From: Streptomyces malaysiense | GTDB lineage: Bacteria > Actinomycetota > Actinomycetes > Streptomycetales > Streptomycetaceae | Assembly: GCF_000980885.2 (NCBI RefSeq) | Contig: NZ_LBDA02000036.1 | Coordinates: 62,001-126,000, forward strand | Direction of reading: 5' to 3' | Length of the DNA stretch: 64,000 bases | Shown: positions 1 through 8,327 of the stretch, in pieces | How the letters are laid out: each line of letters opens with the position of its first letter | Numbering within the stretch: the stretch's first letter is position 1 | Position numbers and translations under genes: made by a program | The notes under the pieces: generated by a model | What the model saw: the letters and a program-made list of their open reading frames with translations, nothing else | Databases searched by the model: none | Told to the model about the DNA's origin: nothing

Positions 1-1
1 C

Positions 2-1060
2 ATCGAACTGCCCGGCCACCGTACGGCGTTGGTGGTGGGCGACGTGATGGGCCGTGGGCTGCGGGCGGCGGTCGCGATGGGCGAACTGCGGACCGCCGTA
101 CGGACGCTGGCGCTGCTCGACCTCGAACCCGCCGAGGTGCTCTCCGCGTTGGACGAGATCGCGCGGGGGCTCGGCACGCCGGGGGGCGTGCAGCAGGCGA
201 CCCGTACGGCGCGCCAGCCCAGGGACGCGGACCTGTCGGAGGTGTACCTCGCGACGTGCGTGTACGCCGTGTACGACTCGGTGACCCGGCGGTGCACGTT
301 CGCCAACGCCGGGCATCTGCCGCCGGTGCTGGTCGAACCCGGTGAGCCCGCGCTGATGCTGGACGTGCCGCCCGGGATGCCGCTCGGAGTGGGCGGCGAG
401 CCCTTCGAGGAGGTGGAGGTCGAACTCCCCGAGGGCGCGCTGCTCGCGCTGTACACGGACGGTCTGGTGGAGTCCCGGGACCATCCGCTGGACGAGGGGC
501 TGCACGCGTTCGTCGGCGCGCTCACCGATCCGGCGCAGCCGCTGGAGGACGTGTGCGACCACGTGCTCAACACCCTCGACACGCACCACGGCGAGGACGA
601 CATCGCGCTGCTGATGGCCCGGGTGCAGGGCCTGCCGGCGGAGTCCGTCGGCGACTGGACGCTGCCGCGGGAGCCGCGCAGTGTGGGACGGGCGCGGGAG
701 TACGCCCGTACGCAACTGCTCGGATGGGGGCTGGAGACGCTGGTCGACACGACGGAGCTGCTGGTCAGCGAGCTGGTCACCAACGCGCTGCGGTACGGCG
801 AGGGCGAGATCAGACTGCGGCTGCTGCTGGACCGGACGCTGGTGTGCGAGGTGTGGGACGGCGGGCTCGTGCAGCCCCGGCGCCGGCGGGCCCGGGACAC
901 CGACGAGGGCGGGCGGGGCCTGCAGCTGGTGCAGTTGCTCAGCGCGGCGTGGGGATCCCGGCGTACGCCCCGGGGGAAGACGGTGTGGTTCGAGTTGCCG
1001 CTGCCGGGGGCGGAGGCGGTCCTCACGGACCCGGCGGAGGCGCTGCTGAGCCTGTTCTGA
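2..1060 (+). CDS. SpoIIE-type PP2C phosphatase with C-terminal HATPase domain (5' end outside window)
   Basis: The reading frame is open from base 2, so the N-terminus, probably with sensory domains, lies upstream. The visible part begins inside a PP2C/SpoIIE phosphatase domain: the metal-binding GDVMGRG motif, then NAGHLPPVLV, LYTDGLVESR and GEDDIALL, roughly residues 14-210. A GHKL ATPase domain of the anti-sigma (RsbW/SpoIIAB) type follows, with LVSELVTNALRYG as N box and DEGGRGLQLVQLL as G box. In this family the phosphatase acts on an anti-anti-sigma factor and the kinase-like domain on an anti-sigma partner, so a partner-switching regulator is inferred. Streptomyces has dozens of such proteins, so the target cannot be named. 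Confidence 0.9.
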   Translation: MELPGHRTALVVGDVMGRGLRAAVAMGELRTAVRTLALLDLEPAEVLSALDEIARGLGTPGGVQQATRTARQPRDADLSEVYLATCVYAVYDSVTRRCTFANAGHLPPVLVEPGEPALMLDVPPGMPLGVGGEPFEEVEVELPEGALLALYTDGLVESRDHPLDEGLHAFVGALTDPAQPLEDVCDHVLNTLDTHHGEDDIALLMARVQGLPAESVGDWTLPREPRSVGRAREYARTQLLGWGLETLVDTTELLVSELVTNALRYGEGEIRLRLLLDRTLVCEVWDGGLVQPRRRRARDTDEGGRGLQLVQLLSAAWGSRRTPRGKTVWFELPLPGAEAVLTDPAEALLSLF

Positions 1061-1151
1061 CGGCTCCCTCCCGCCCGCCCGCCGTACCCGGCCGGCTGGG
1101 CGGCTCCCGCGTCCCCGGCGCACGGCTCCGGGAGGATCCCGGCGGGCGGCC

Positions 1152-2774
1152 TCACGCGGGCGCGCGCAGGTGTCTTCGCCCCCGTGTCGCCGGGCCGCCG
1201 AACGCGGCCGGGGGGCCGCCGTCGGGGTCCTCGGCGAGGAGGACGCCGCCGAGGACGGCGCCGGGAAGGCCGGCCGTGGTGGCGTCGGGACAGGGGGTGC
1301 CGTGGGCGCGGACGTCGCGTTCGGCGAGGTCGCGGGCCTCGCGGGCGGCGGTGTCGGCCTCGAAGGCGGTACTGGTGCCGGCGGTCAGGGTGCGCGCCGC
1401 CTCCGCCAGCAGGGCGCGGGCCCGCGGGCCGACGGCGCCGCGGTGCACCGTGACGAAGTCGTCGGCCGAGTCCAGCGCGGTGCGGGCGACGAGGAGCGCG
1501 GCCGTGTCCAGGACACCGGAGCGGCCCACCTCCAGGCGGTCGACGGCGCGGGTGATCCGGCGCAGGGCGTCCAGCGGGTCGTACGGGAGGGCGCCGGTCA
1601 ACTCGTCCCGTACAGCGGCCAGTACGCCGTCCGCGTGGGCCAGCCGGGCGTTCAGCTCGCCGGTGGCCAGGGGGACGCGGGAACGCCCGTGCCGGGCCGC
1701 CGTCAGCTCGGCCTCCGCACCGGTCAGCGCCGCCGGTACCAGTGCCGCGGCCTCCCGCAGCCGGGCGGTGAGCCGTTCCACGCCGGTCACCAGGACCTCG
1801 GCCTGGGCCACGGCGCCCTCGGCGGCGCGCAGGCTCCGGGCCGCCCCGTCGCCCTCGCCCGCGTCGATGGACCGGCGGGTCGCGCCGAGGTGTGCGGTGG
1901 CGAACAGGAGCCGGTCCTCGGCCTGTTCGACCGAGCCGGTGACCGGGTCCGTGGCCGGGGCCGCGTACCGCTCGCGCAGCGCGGCCAGGGTTCCGTGGGC
2001 CGCCACGGTGCGCACCGCCAGCCCCCGGACCCTGCCCTCCGCCACGTCCAGTGCCGCGCCGGCCCCCGGTCCCTCCAGCCCCCGCACCTGGTCCAGGGCC
2101 GCGGCCTCCGCGTCCAGCCGCCGTCCCGCCTCCGCGCACCGCCCGACCACCCCGGCCAGCGCCTGCCGCCGCGCCCCCGCTTCCCCGGGCGATCCCTGTT
2201 CGTAGCGCCGCCAGACCGCGAACGCCGCCGCCAACTCGGCCTCGGCGCCGCCCAGGGCACGGACGAAGGCCGCGGTCGCCGCCTCCGCTCCGTGCCCTTC
2301 TCCTGCCGTGCCCGTCTTCGCACCGGCTCCCGCCGCCCCGGCCGCCGGTGCCGCTGCGGTCCGCGTCCCGCCCTTGCCCATCCCGAACCTCTCCCGCACG
2401 AAGCCCAGTTCCTCGCGGCTCGTCCGTACGCAGTCGTCGGCCAGGACCAGCGCGATCCGGGCCTGGCGTTCCGCGTCGGCGAGGGTGGAGGGCGCCGGGC
2501 GTCCCGGCAGCGGCTTCCCCGGCGTCGTACGGGTCCGGGCGCGGCGGACGCGGCGCAGCCAGCCGTAGGCCGCCAGCACCGCCGCCGCGGCCACGGCGAC
2601 GAGCGGGACCACGTAGTCCGCCGCGGAGGCGCCGCCCGCGCCCGGTGCCGCCGCCTCGGCCGGCGTTCCGGGAGGGACGGCGGGAACCGGACGGCGCGCG
2701 GCCACCGTCATCAACGGCAACATCAGCCACCCCGCCCCCACCAGGGCACCCAGCACGGCATGCGTCACCCGCAC
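1152..2774 (-). CDS. Ala-rich membrane protein with long helical cytoplasmic region, unknown function
   Basis: I do not recognise a named family. The start is probably GTG at 2774 (another GTG lies at 2768); the open frame continues upstream to 3128 but crosses the divergent gene. The protein begins with a signal-like hydrophobic stretch (THAVLGALVGAGWLMLPLM), a Pro/Ala/Gly linker and a second hydrophobic segment (VVPLVAVAAAAVLAAYGWL) followed by a basic RRVRRAR stop-transfer sequence. The remaining roughly 430 residues are Ala, Glu and Arg rich and look helical or coiled-coil. It resembles the C-terminal part of actinobacterial TPM-domain proteins, but I see no TPM domain, so that relation is only a guess. 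It converges with the phosphatase gene and diverges from the next gene. Confidence 0.7.
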   Translation of the reverse strand: MRVTHAVLGALVGAGWLMLPLMTVAARRPVPAVPPGTPAEAAAPGAGGASAADYVVPLVAVAAAAVLAAYGWLRRVRRARTRTTPGKPLPGRPAPSTLADAERQARIALVLADDCVRTSREELGFVRERFGMGKGGTRTAAAPAAGAAGAGAKTGTAGEGHGAEAATAAFVRALGGAEAELAAAFAVWRRYEQGSPGEAGARRQALAGVVGRCAEAGRRLDAEAAALDQVRGLEGPGAGAALDVAEGRVRGLAVRTVAAHGTLAALRERYAAPATDPVTGSVEQAEDRLLFATAHLGATRRSIDAGEGDGAARSLRAAEGAVAQAEVLVTGVERLTARLREAAALVPAALTGAEAELTAARHGRSRVPLATGELNARLAHADGVLAAVRDELTGALPYDPLDALRRITRAVDRLEVGRSGVLDTAALLVARTALDSADDFVTVHRGAVGPRARALLAEAARTLTAGTSTAFEADTAAREARDLAERDVRAHGTPCPDATTAGLPGAVLGGVLLAEDPDGGPPAAFGGPATRGRRHLRAPA

Positions 2775-2908
2775 CCGTATGTGCGCCTTGGCACACCGGG
2801 GGCGGCCCCGGAACAGGGAGGACGTCACATTTCGGAGCGTATGGGGGAGCGGACCGCACCGCGAGCGGGGCGGATACGGGTGGGGGACCAGACGGACAGG
2901 GGGACGCA

Positions 2909-4135
2909 ATGGACGCGGAATCCGAGCCGGAGAAGGTTCCGGGGACCGATCCGACGACTTCGACCGGTCCGACGGCCTCGAACGATCCGGCAGCCGGGAC
3001 CGACCCCGCACCCGGGACCGACCCCGCACCCGGGACCGACCCCGCAGCCGGGACCGTCCCCGCACCCGGGACCGATCCGGCACCCCTGCCCCCGGAACCC
3101 CTCGCCGAGGACCGCCCCCGCCGCCCACGCCGTCTCCTCCGCCGCACCCTCACCGCCCTCTCCCTGACCCTTCTCCTCCTCGTGCTCGCCCTCCTCACCG
3201 CCGAGGGCGCCCTCCGCGTCGACTACTCCGGCGACCCCGCTCCGGGCACCCGTACCCGCGACCGGGACGCGCTCTGGCTGGGGCACGCCTGGGTGGACGG
3301 GCGGAAGACGCAGGCCGATGTCGAGGCGCTGGCACGGCGGTTGCGGGGGACCGGGGTCAGGGATCTGTACGTGCACTCCGGACCCCTGGAGGACGACGGG
3401 ACGCTGCCCGACACCGAGTACCCCGACGCGCGCCGGCTGATCGGCGCCCTGCACAAGGAGCTGCCCGGTGTCCGGGTGCAGGCATGGCTCGGGGACGTGC
3501 TCGCGAGCGAGGGTCCCGAGGGGATGCGCCTGGAGCGCCCGGCGACCCGGTCCGCGATCCTCGCCTCCACCCGGCGGGTCCTCGCCGCCGGCTTCCAGGG
3601 CGTCCACTTCGACCTGGAGCCCCTGCACTCCGGCGACCGCGACTATCTGGGCCTCCTCGACGACCTGCGCGCCCTCACCCGAGCCCGCCACGCGCTGCTC
3701 TCCGTCGCCGCCCACCAGATCGACCCCCTGCCGGGATTCCACTCCTTCTGGGGCGCGACCACCGGCCACCCCAAGTGGTGGTCGCAGGCGTACTTCGGGC
3801 AGGTGGCCCGCCGGGTGGACCAGATCGCCGTGATGTCGTACGACACCATGCAGCCGCTGCCGAGCCTGTACGGCGGCTACGTCGCCCAGCAGACCAGCCT
3901 CGCCCTGGAGGTGACCCCGAAGTCCACCCACCTCCTCATGGGCCTGCCCTTCTACCACGAGAACCGGTTCGGGCACCGGGCCCGCGCGGAGACCGTCCCG
4001 GCCGCGGTACGGGGCGTACGCCTCGGGCTGTCCCGCACGGATGCCCGCCGCGCCCGCTTCGGTGTGGCCCTGTACGTCGACTTCGCAGCCACGGAAGCGG
4101 ACTGGCGGGCGTACCGGGAGGGATGGGTGGGGTGA
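2909..4135 (+). CDS. Membrane-anchored GH18-like (YaaH/chitinase-fold) protein
   Basis: 408 residues. ATG at 2909 is preceded by an AGGGGG Shine-Dalgarno sequence. Residues 1-70 are a disordered Thr/Asp/Pro/Ala tail containing five GTDPAP-type repeats. Residues about 81-99 form one hydrophobic anchor after a basic RRPRRLLRR patch, so the C-terminal domain should lie outside the cell. That domain reads like a TIM-barrel GH18 or spore-germination hydrolase: a GVHFDLEPL strand (D235, E237 matching the DxE of the catalytic motif), then VMSYDTM and a late MGLPFYHEN strand. A role in cleaving cell-wall or extracellular glycans is inferred from the fold. The complete DxxDxDxE signature is not present, so activity is uncertain. 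Confidence 0.7.
   Translation: MDAESEPEKVPGTDPTTSTGPTASNDPAAGTDPAPGTDPAPGTDPAAGTVPAPGTDPAPLPPEPLAEDRPRRPRRLLRRTLTALSLTLLLLVLALLTAEGALRVDYSGDPAPGTRTRDRDALWLGHAWVDGRKTQADVEALARRLRGTGVRDLYVHSGPLEDDGTLPDTEYPDARRLIGALHKELPGVRVQAWLGDVLASEGPEGMRLERPATRSAILASTRRVLAAGFQGVHFDLEPLHSGDRDYLGLLDDLRALTRARHALLSVAAHQIDPLPGFHSFWGATTGHPKWWSQAYFGQVARRVDQIAVMSYDTMQPLPSLYGGYVAQQTSLALEVTPKSTHLLMGLPFYHENRFGHRARAETVPAAVRGVRLGLSRTDARRARFGVALYVDFAATEADWRAYREGWVG
2996..3085 (+). repeat. 18-bp tandem repeat, five copies
   Basis: Five head-to-tail 18-bp units (GGGACCGACCCCGCACCC and close variants) start at 2996, 3014, 3032, 3050 and 3068. The first two are identical; later ones differ by one to three bases. Each unit encodes GTDPAP or a variant in the N-terminal tail of the membrane protein. 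The number of copies may vary between strains. Confidence 0.9.
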
Positions 4136-4141
4136 GCGGCG

Positions 4142-4912
4142 CTAGGAGGAGCGCCTTTTGATCTTCGAGCCCAGCCACACCAGCGGGTCGTACCGGCGGT
4201 CCACGACCCGTTCCTTCAGCGGGATCAGGGCGTTGTCCGTGATCCGGATGCCTTCCGGGCAGACCTCGGTGCAGCACTTGGTGATGTTGCAGTAGCCGAG
4301 GCCGTGTTCGTCCTGGGCGGTGCGCCTGCGGTCCAGCCCGGACCGCTCGGCCGCGTCCAGCGGGTGCATGTCCAGTTCCGCGACGCGCATCAGGAAGCGC
4401 GGGCCCGCGAACGCCCGCTTGTTCTCCTCGTGGTCGCGGACCACATGGCAGGTGTCCTGGCACAGGAAGCACTCGATGCACTTGCGGAACTCCTGCGAGC
4501 GGTCCACGTCCCGCTGGAACATCCGGTACTCGCCGGGGGCCAGCTCCGGGGGCGGCACGAACGCCGGGATCCCCCGCGCCTTCTCGTAGTTGAAGCTCAC
4601 GTCCGTCACCAGGTCCCGGATCACCGGGAAGGCGCGCAGCGGGGTGATCGTGACGGTCTCCGCGCGGTCGAAGACCGACATCCGGGTCATGCACATCAGC
4701 CGGGGGCGGCCGTTGACCTCTGCCGAGCACGAACCGCACTTGCCCGCCTTGCAGTTCCAGCGCACCGCCAGATCCGGGGCCTGGGTCGCCTGGAGCCGGT
4801 GGACGATGTCGAGGACCACCTCGCCCTCGTTGACCGCGACCGTGAAGTCCCGCAGCTCGCCGCCGTGTTCGTCGCCCCGCCACACTCTGAATCGGGCCTC
4901 GTAGCCGCTCAT
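4142..4912 (-). CDS. sdhB: Succinate dehydrogenase iron-sulfur subunit
   Basis: 256 residues; ATG at 4912 overlaps the sdhA stop (ATGA). All three cluster-binding regions of SdhB are visible: CKAGKCGSC with a later C for the [2Fe-2S] cluster, CIECFLCQDTC for the [4Fe-4S] cluster, and CNITKCCTEVCP for the [3Fe-4S] cluster. The subunit passes electrons from the SdhA flavin to quinone at the membrane. It is the last gene of the sdhC-sdhA-sdhB operon. Streptomyces normally carries a second sdh locus with a more conventional SdhCD anchor; this set is the actinobacterial type with a single large anchor. Confidence 0.95.
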   Translation of the reverse strand: MSGYEARFRVWRGDEHGGELRDFTVAVNEGEVVLDIVHRLQATQAPDLAVRWNCKAGKCGSCSAEVNGRPRLMCMTRMSVFDRAETVTITPLRAFPVIRDLVTDVSFNYEKARGIPAFVPPPELAPGEYRMFQRDVDRSQEFRKCIECFLCQDTCHVVRDHEENKRAFAGPRFLMRVAELDMHPLDAAERSGLDRRRTAQDEHGLGYCNITKCCTEVCPEGIRITDNALIPLKERVVDRRYDPLVWLGSKIKRRSS

Positions 4913-6894
4913 TCGGACAGCTCCTCTTCCAGCTCCTCGTCGGTGAGGTACTTGGCCAACTCCTCCTTCTCGAAAAGGGCGAGCAGATCGGGGCGGATCG
5001 GGGGAGTGGTCTCCCTGGTCAGACGGATCCGGCCGGCGGCCGGATCGGTCAGTGCGCAGAGCAGGTTGACGTTGCGCCACTCCCGCTCCATCGCCGGGCA
5101 GTCCTCCCGGGTATGGCCCCCGCGCGACTCCGTACGCTCCCGTGCCGCCCGTGCCACGCACTCGCTGACCAGCAGCATGTTCCGCAGGTCCAGTGCGAGA
5201 TGCCAGCCGGGATTGAACTGCCGGTGACCCTCGACGCCGGCCCGGCCCGCGCGCTCGCGCAGTTCGGCGAGCCTGGTCAGGGCCTGCTCCATCTCGCCCG
5301 CGCGCCGGATGATGCCGACCAGGTCGTTCATGGTCTGCTGGAGATCCTGGTGCAGGGTGTACGGGTTCTCCGGGCCGCCCCCGACGTCCCCGGCCGTCCC
5401 GACGTCCCCGGCCGTCCCGGCGCCCTCGGCCGTCCCGACGTCCCCGGCGGCCCCACCCTCGGCCCCGCGGGAGAACGGGCGCAGCGCCTCCGCCGAGGCC
5501 GCGCCGATCTGGTCGTCGTCCACGCGCGGCCGCTCGCTCGCGAGCGAGCGCGCGTACTCGGCCGCGTGCCATCCCGCGCGCCGCCCGAACACCAGCAGGT
5601 CGGAGAGGGAGTTGCCGCCGAGCCGGTTGGAGCCGTGCATGCCGCCCGCCACCTCGCCGGCCGCGTACAGCCCCGGCACCCCGCGGGCCGCCGCCGTGTC
5701 GGAGTCGACGGCGACACCGCCCATCACGTAGTGGCAGGTCGGCCCGACCTCCATCGGCTCGGTCGTGATGTCGACGTCCGCCAGCTCCTTGAACTGGTGG
5801 TACATGGACGGCAGCCGGCGCCGGATCACCTCCGCCGGCATCCGCGTGGAGACGTCCAGGAAGACCCCGCCGTGCGGGGAGCCGCGGCCCGCCTTCACCT
5901 CGGCGTTGATGGCGCGGGCGACCTCGTCGCGGGGGAGCAGTTCGGGCGGGCGGCGGTGGTGCTCGGGGTCGTCGTACCAGCCGTCGGCCTCCTGCTCCGA
6001 CTCGGCGTACTTCTCCTTGAACACGTCCGGGACGTAGTCGAACATGAACCGCCGGCCCCCGGAGTCGCGCAGCACCCCGCCGTCGCCGCGCACCGACTCG
6101 GTGACGAGGATGCCCTTGACCGACGGCGGCCAGACCATGCCGGTCGGATGGAACTGCACGAACTCCATGTTCAGCAGCGGCGCCCCGGCGAGCAGCGCCA
6201 GCGCGTGGCCGTCGCCGGTGTACTCCCAGGAGTTGGACGTCACCTTGAAGGACTTGCCGATGCCGCCGGTCGCGAGCACCACGGCGGGGGCCTGGAGGAC
6301 GAAGAACCGGCCGGTCTCGCGGTCGTAGGCGAAGACGCCGCAGACGCGGGAGCCGTCCTTCAGCACCCGGGTGACGGTGCACTCCTGGTAGACCTTCAGA
6401 CCGGACTCGTGGTCCCCGGTCCGCGCGTGGTCCTCCTGCTGCAGCGCGACGATCCGCTGCTGGAGGGTGCGGATCAGTTCGAGCCCGGTGCGGTCGCCGA
6501 CATGGGCGAGGCGCGGGTACTCGTGGCCGCCGAAGTTGCGCTGGGATATCCGGCCGTCCTCCGTGCGGTCGAACAGCGCGCCCCAGGTCTCCAGTTCCCA
6601 CACCCGCTGCGGTGCCTCCCGGGCGTGCAGCTCGGCCATCCGCCACTGGTTGAGGAACTTGCCGCCGCGCAGGGTGTCCCGGAAGTGCGTCTGCCAGGTG
6701 TCGTGCTCGTTGGCGTTGGCCATCGCCGCCGCGATGCCGCCCTCGGCCATCACCGTGTGCGCCTTGCCGAACAGGGACTTGCAGATCACCGCCGTACGGG
6801 CGCCCCGCTCGCGCGCCTCGATCGCGGCCCGCAGCCCGGCGCCCCCGGCCCCGACCACGACGACGTCCCACTCCTGGCGGTCCACCACGGGCAT
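4909..6894 (-). CDS. sdhA: Succinate dehydrogenase flavoprotein subunit
   Basis: 661 residues; the ATG at 6894 shares one base with the sdhC stop (TGATG). The N-terminus carries the Rossmann motif VVVVGAGGAGLRAA, and H46 in KAHTVMAEGG matches the histidine that binds FAD covalently in SdhA. RGDGG and the C-terminal HLALDLRNML region are typical of the family. It oxidises succinate to fumarate on the cytoplasmic side. An unusual Gly/Ala/Asp/Thr/Val stretch at about residues 480-504 is encoded by an 18-bp tandem repeat and lies between the substrate-binding body and the C-terminal helical domain, which resumes at ENPYTLHQ. Confidence 0.95.
   Translation of the reverse strand: MPVVDRQEWDVVVVGAGGAGLRAAIEARERGARTAVICKSLFGKAHTVMAEGGIAAAMANANEHDTWQTHFRDTLRGGKFLNQWRMAELHAREAPQRVWELETWGALFDRTEDGRISQRNFGGHEYPRLAHVGDRTGLELIRTLQQRIVALQQEDHARTGDHESGLKVYQECTVTRVLKDGSRVCGVFAYDRETGRFFVLQAPAVVLATGGIGKSFKVTSNSWEYTGDGHALALLAGAPLLNMEFVQFHPTGMVWPPSVKGILVTESVRGDGGVLRDSGGRRFMFDYVPDVFKEKYAESEQEADGWYDDPEHHRRPPELLPRDEVARAINAEVKAGRGSPHGGVFLDVSTRMPAEVIRRRLPSMYHQFKELADVDITTEPMEVGPTCHYVMGGVAVDSDTAAARGVPGLYAAGEVAGGMHGSNRLGGNSLSDLLVFGRRAGWHAAEYARSLASERPRVDDDQIGAASAEALRPFSRGAEGGAAGDVGTAEGAGTAGDVGTAGDVGGGPENPYTLHQDLQQTMNDLVGIIRRAGEMEQALTRLAELRERAGRAGVEGHRQFNPGWHLALDLRNMLLVSECVARAARERTESRGGHTREDCPAMEREWRNVNLLCALTDPAAGRIRLTRETTPPIRPDLLALFEKEELAKYLTDEELEEELSE
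5383..5454 (-). repeat. 18-bp tandem repeat inside sdhA, four copies
   Basis: On the plus strand the unit is GACGTCCCCGGCCGTCCC, at 5383, 5401, 5419 and 5437. The first two are identical and the other two diverge slightly. It encodes a GDVGTA-like stretch in SdhA. The reading frame is kept, so it is an in-frame expansion. Confidence 0.9.
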
Positions 6895-7715
6895 CAGAAG
6901 AACCTCGGATCGTCGAAGACACCGGACGCGAGCAGATAGACGTAGAGGTCGGCGAGCGCAACGCCGAGCAGCGACGCCCACGCCAGCTGCATGTGCCGGG
7001 CGTTGAGCCGGCCCACGAAGCGCCAGGCCCGGTAGCGCACCGGGTGCCGGGAGAAGTGCTTGAGCTGGCCGCCGACGATGTGCCGGCAGGAGTGGCAGGA
7101 GAGGGTGTACGACCAGATCAGCGCGATGTTGGCCAGGAAGACCAGGGTGCCGAGGCCCATGTGGCCCCACTGGTGGTGCGCGTCGCGGAAGGTCAGGGCG
7201 GTGTCGTAGGTCAGCACGCCCGCGACGAGCAGGGCCGCGTAGAAGAAGTAGCGGTGGAGGTTCTGGAGGATCAGCGGGAACCGGGTCTCGCCGGTGTACC
7301 CGCGGTGCGGTTCGGCCACCGCGCAGGCGGGCGGGGAAGCCCAGAAGCCGCGGTAGTACGCCTTGCGGTAGTAGTAGCAGGTCAGCCGGAAGCCCAGCGG
7401 GAAGACCAGGATGATCACGGCGGGGGAGATGCCCCACCAGCTCCCGAGGAGGTCCGCGTTGGGACCGCCGCGCATGGACTGGCAGTCGTGCGCCAGGCAG
7501 GGGGAGTAGAACGGCGAGACGTACGGCGACGCGTAGTAGTCGGCGTTCGCGAAGGCCCGCCAGGTCGAGTAGACGACGAAGGCCAGCAGACCGGCCGCCG
7601 TGCCGGCGGGCGCCAGCCACCAGCGGTCGGTCCGTAAGTGGGCGGCGGTGATCGCGGCGCGCCCGGGGGCACGCACGCCGCCGACGTTGTGTCGGTGTTC
7701 CGTACCAGTGGCCAA
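6894..7715 (-). CDS. sdhC: Succinate dehydrogenase membrane-anchor subunit (actinobacterial Sdh1 type)
   Basis: 273 residues. The start is TTG at 7715 with GGAG seven bases upstream. There are about five hydrophobic segments, near residues 37-55, 95-113, 155-172, 188-206 and 243-264. The C207-H208-S209-C210-R211-H212 sequence followed by IVGGQLKHFSRHPVRY, and the C-terminal NARHMQ...DDPRFF, closely match the anchor of mycobacterial Sdh1 (Rv0249c type) as I remember it. In that enzyme a membrane-embedded Rieske-like cluster has been reported, and the CHSCRH motif here is a natural set of ligands. It anchors SdhAB and delivers electrons to menaquinone. It is the first of the three sdh genes; a 95-residue gene lies just upstream. 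Confidence 0.9.
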   Translation of the reverse strand: MATGTEHRHNVGGVRAPGRAAITAAHLRTDRWWLAPAGTAAGLLAFVVYSTWRAFANADYYASPYVSPFYSPCLAHDCQSMRGGPNADLLGSWWGISPAVIILVFPLGFRLTCYYYRKAYYRGFWASPPACAVAEPHRGYTGETRFPLILQNLHRYFFYAALLVAGVLTYDTALTFRDAHHQWGHMGLGTLVFLANIALIWSYTLSCHSCRHIVGGQLKHFSRHPVRYRAWRFVGRLNARHMQLAWASLLGVALADLYVYLLASGVFDDPRFF

Positions 7716-7751
7716 GACAGCGCTCCGCTCGGCTCGGGGAACAGGGGCGTA

Positions 7752-8039
7752 TCAGGGGGCGTGCCGGTCACGGGCGCCCAGGCCCTCGTCGTCCGAGTCC
7801 GTCCACAGGCTGATGTCGTACGGCGTGTCGGAGATGGTGACGAGGTCGGGCCGGGTGGCCGGGCCCTGGGTGGCGGCGGCCTCGCGCAGCAGCGCCACGC
7901 TCTCGCGCAGATGGTCGGCGTCCAGCCGGGCCCGGCGCATCTCCGGGCCGCCACCGAGTTGCCGCTCCAGCCGCCCCAGCGACCGCCGCAGGTCGTCGAG
8001 GCTGCGCTGGACCATGGTCAGGTCGTCGTGCACGGACAT
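7752..8039 (-). CDS. Small helical protein upstream of sdhC, unknown function
   Basis: 95 residues, ATG at 8039 with GAGGG eight bases upstream. The N-terminal half (LTMVQRSLDDLRRSLGRLERQLGG) has heptad-like leucines and should form a coiled coil; the C-terminal half is acidic. It has no membrane segment and no motif I recognise. It is on the same strand as sdhC, 36 bp upstream, and is probably the first gene of the sdh operon. A role in assembling or regulating this dehydrogenase is only inferred from position. Confidence 0.7.
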   Translation of the reverse strand: MSVHDDLTMVQRSLDDLRRSLGRLERQLGGGPEMRRARLDADHLRESVALLREAAATQGPATRPDLVTISDTPYDISLWTDSDDEGLGARDRHAP

Positions 8040-8327
8040 GATGTGCCCTCACTTCCGCGGATGCTGCGGGTCCCGGGCGGCATTGCTCATGCGCCTGAGA
8101 GTGTCGCGCGTCACACCCCGCGCTGTGAAGGGATCTGCGCCGATTGGACAGGCGTGCGGGCGCTCGGCCCGGTGTGTTTGCGCCGCACGGGTGGGCTTGC
8201 CGCCCGTCGCCGCCGTGTCGCTCGCGGTCGGCGGATCCTTTCCTCTTCAGTAGCCGCATAGATCTGATCAGCTCCAAATACCGCCAAACGTGATCATATC
8301 GCTCCCGGCTTCCCGGAGGTAGCAGAG
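8040..8327. other. Divergent intergenic region, sdh operon / LpqW-like gene
   Basis: 288 bp between divergent genes must hold promoters in both directions. Near the plus-strand gene it turns AT-richer and has two TGATCA palindromes, one within AGATCTGATCAGC (about 8260-8272) and one in CGTGATCATATC (about 8290-8301). The second lies about 30 bp before the start codon. I cannot place -10 and -35 boxes with confidence and see no recognisable riboswitch. Confidence 0.4.

Noticed and set aside
1061..1151. GC-rich dyad CCGCCCGCCG/CGGCGGGCGG between convergent genes
   Set aside because: The arms are about 55 bases apart, too far for a convincing terminator.
8085..8110. ACTCTCAGG on the minus strand, resembling the 3' part of a glycine riboswitch
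   Set aside because: The matching GGGAGAG 5' strand and the rest of the aptamer core are missing.
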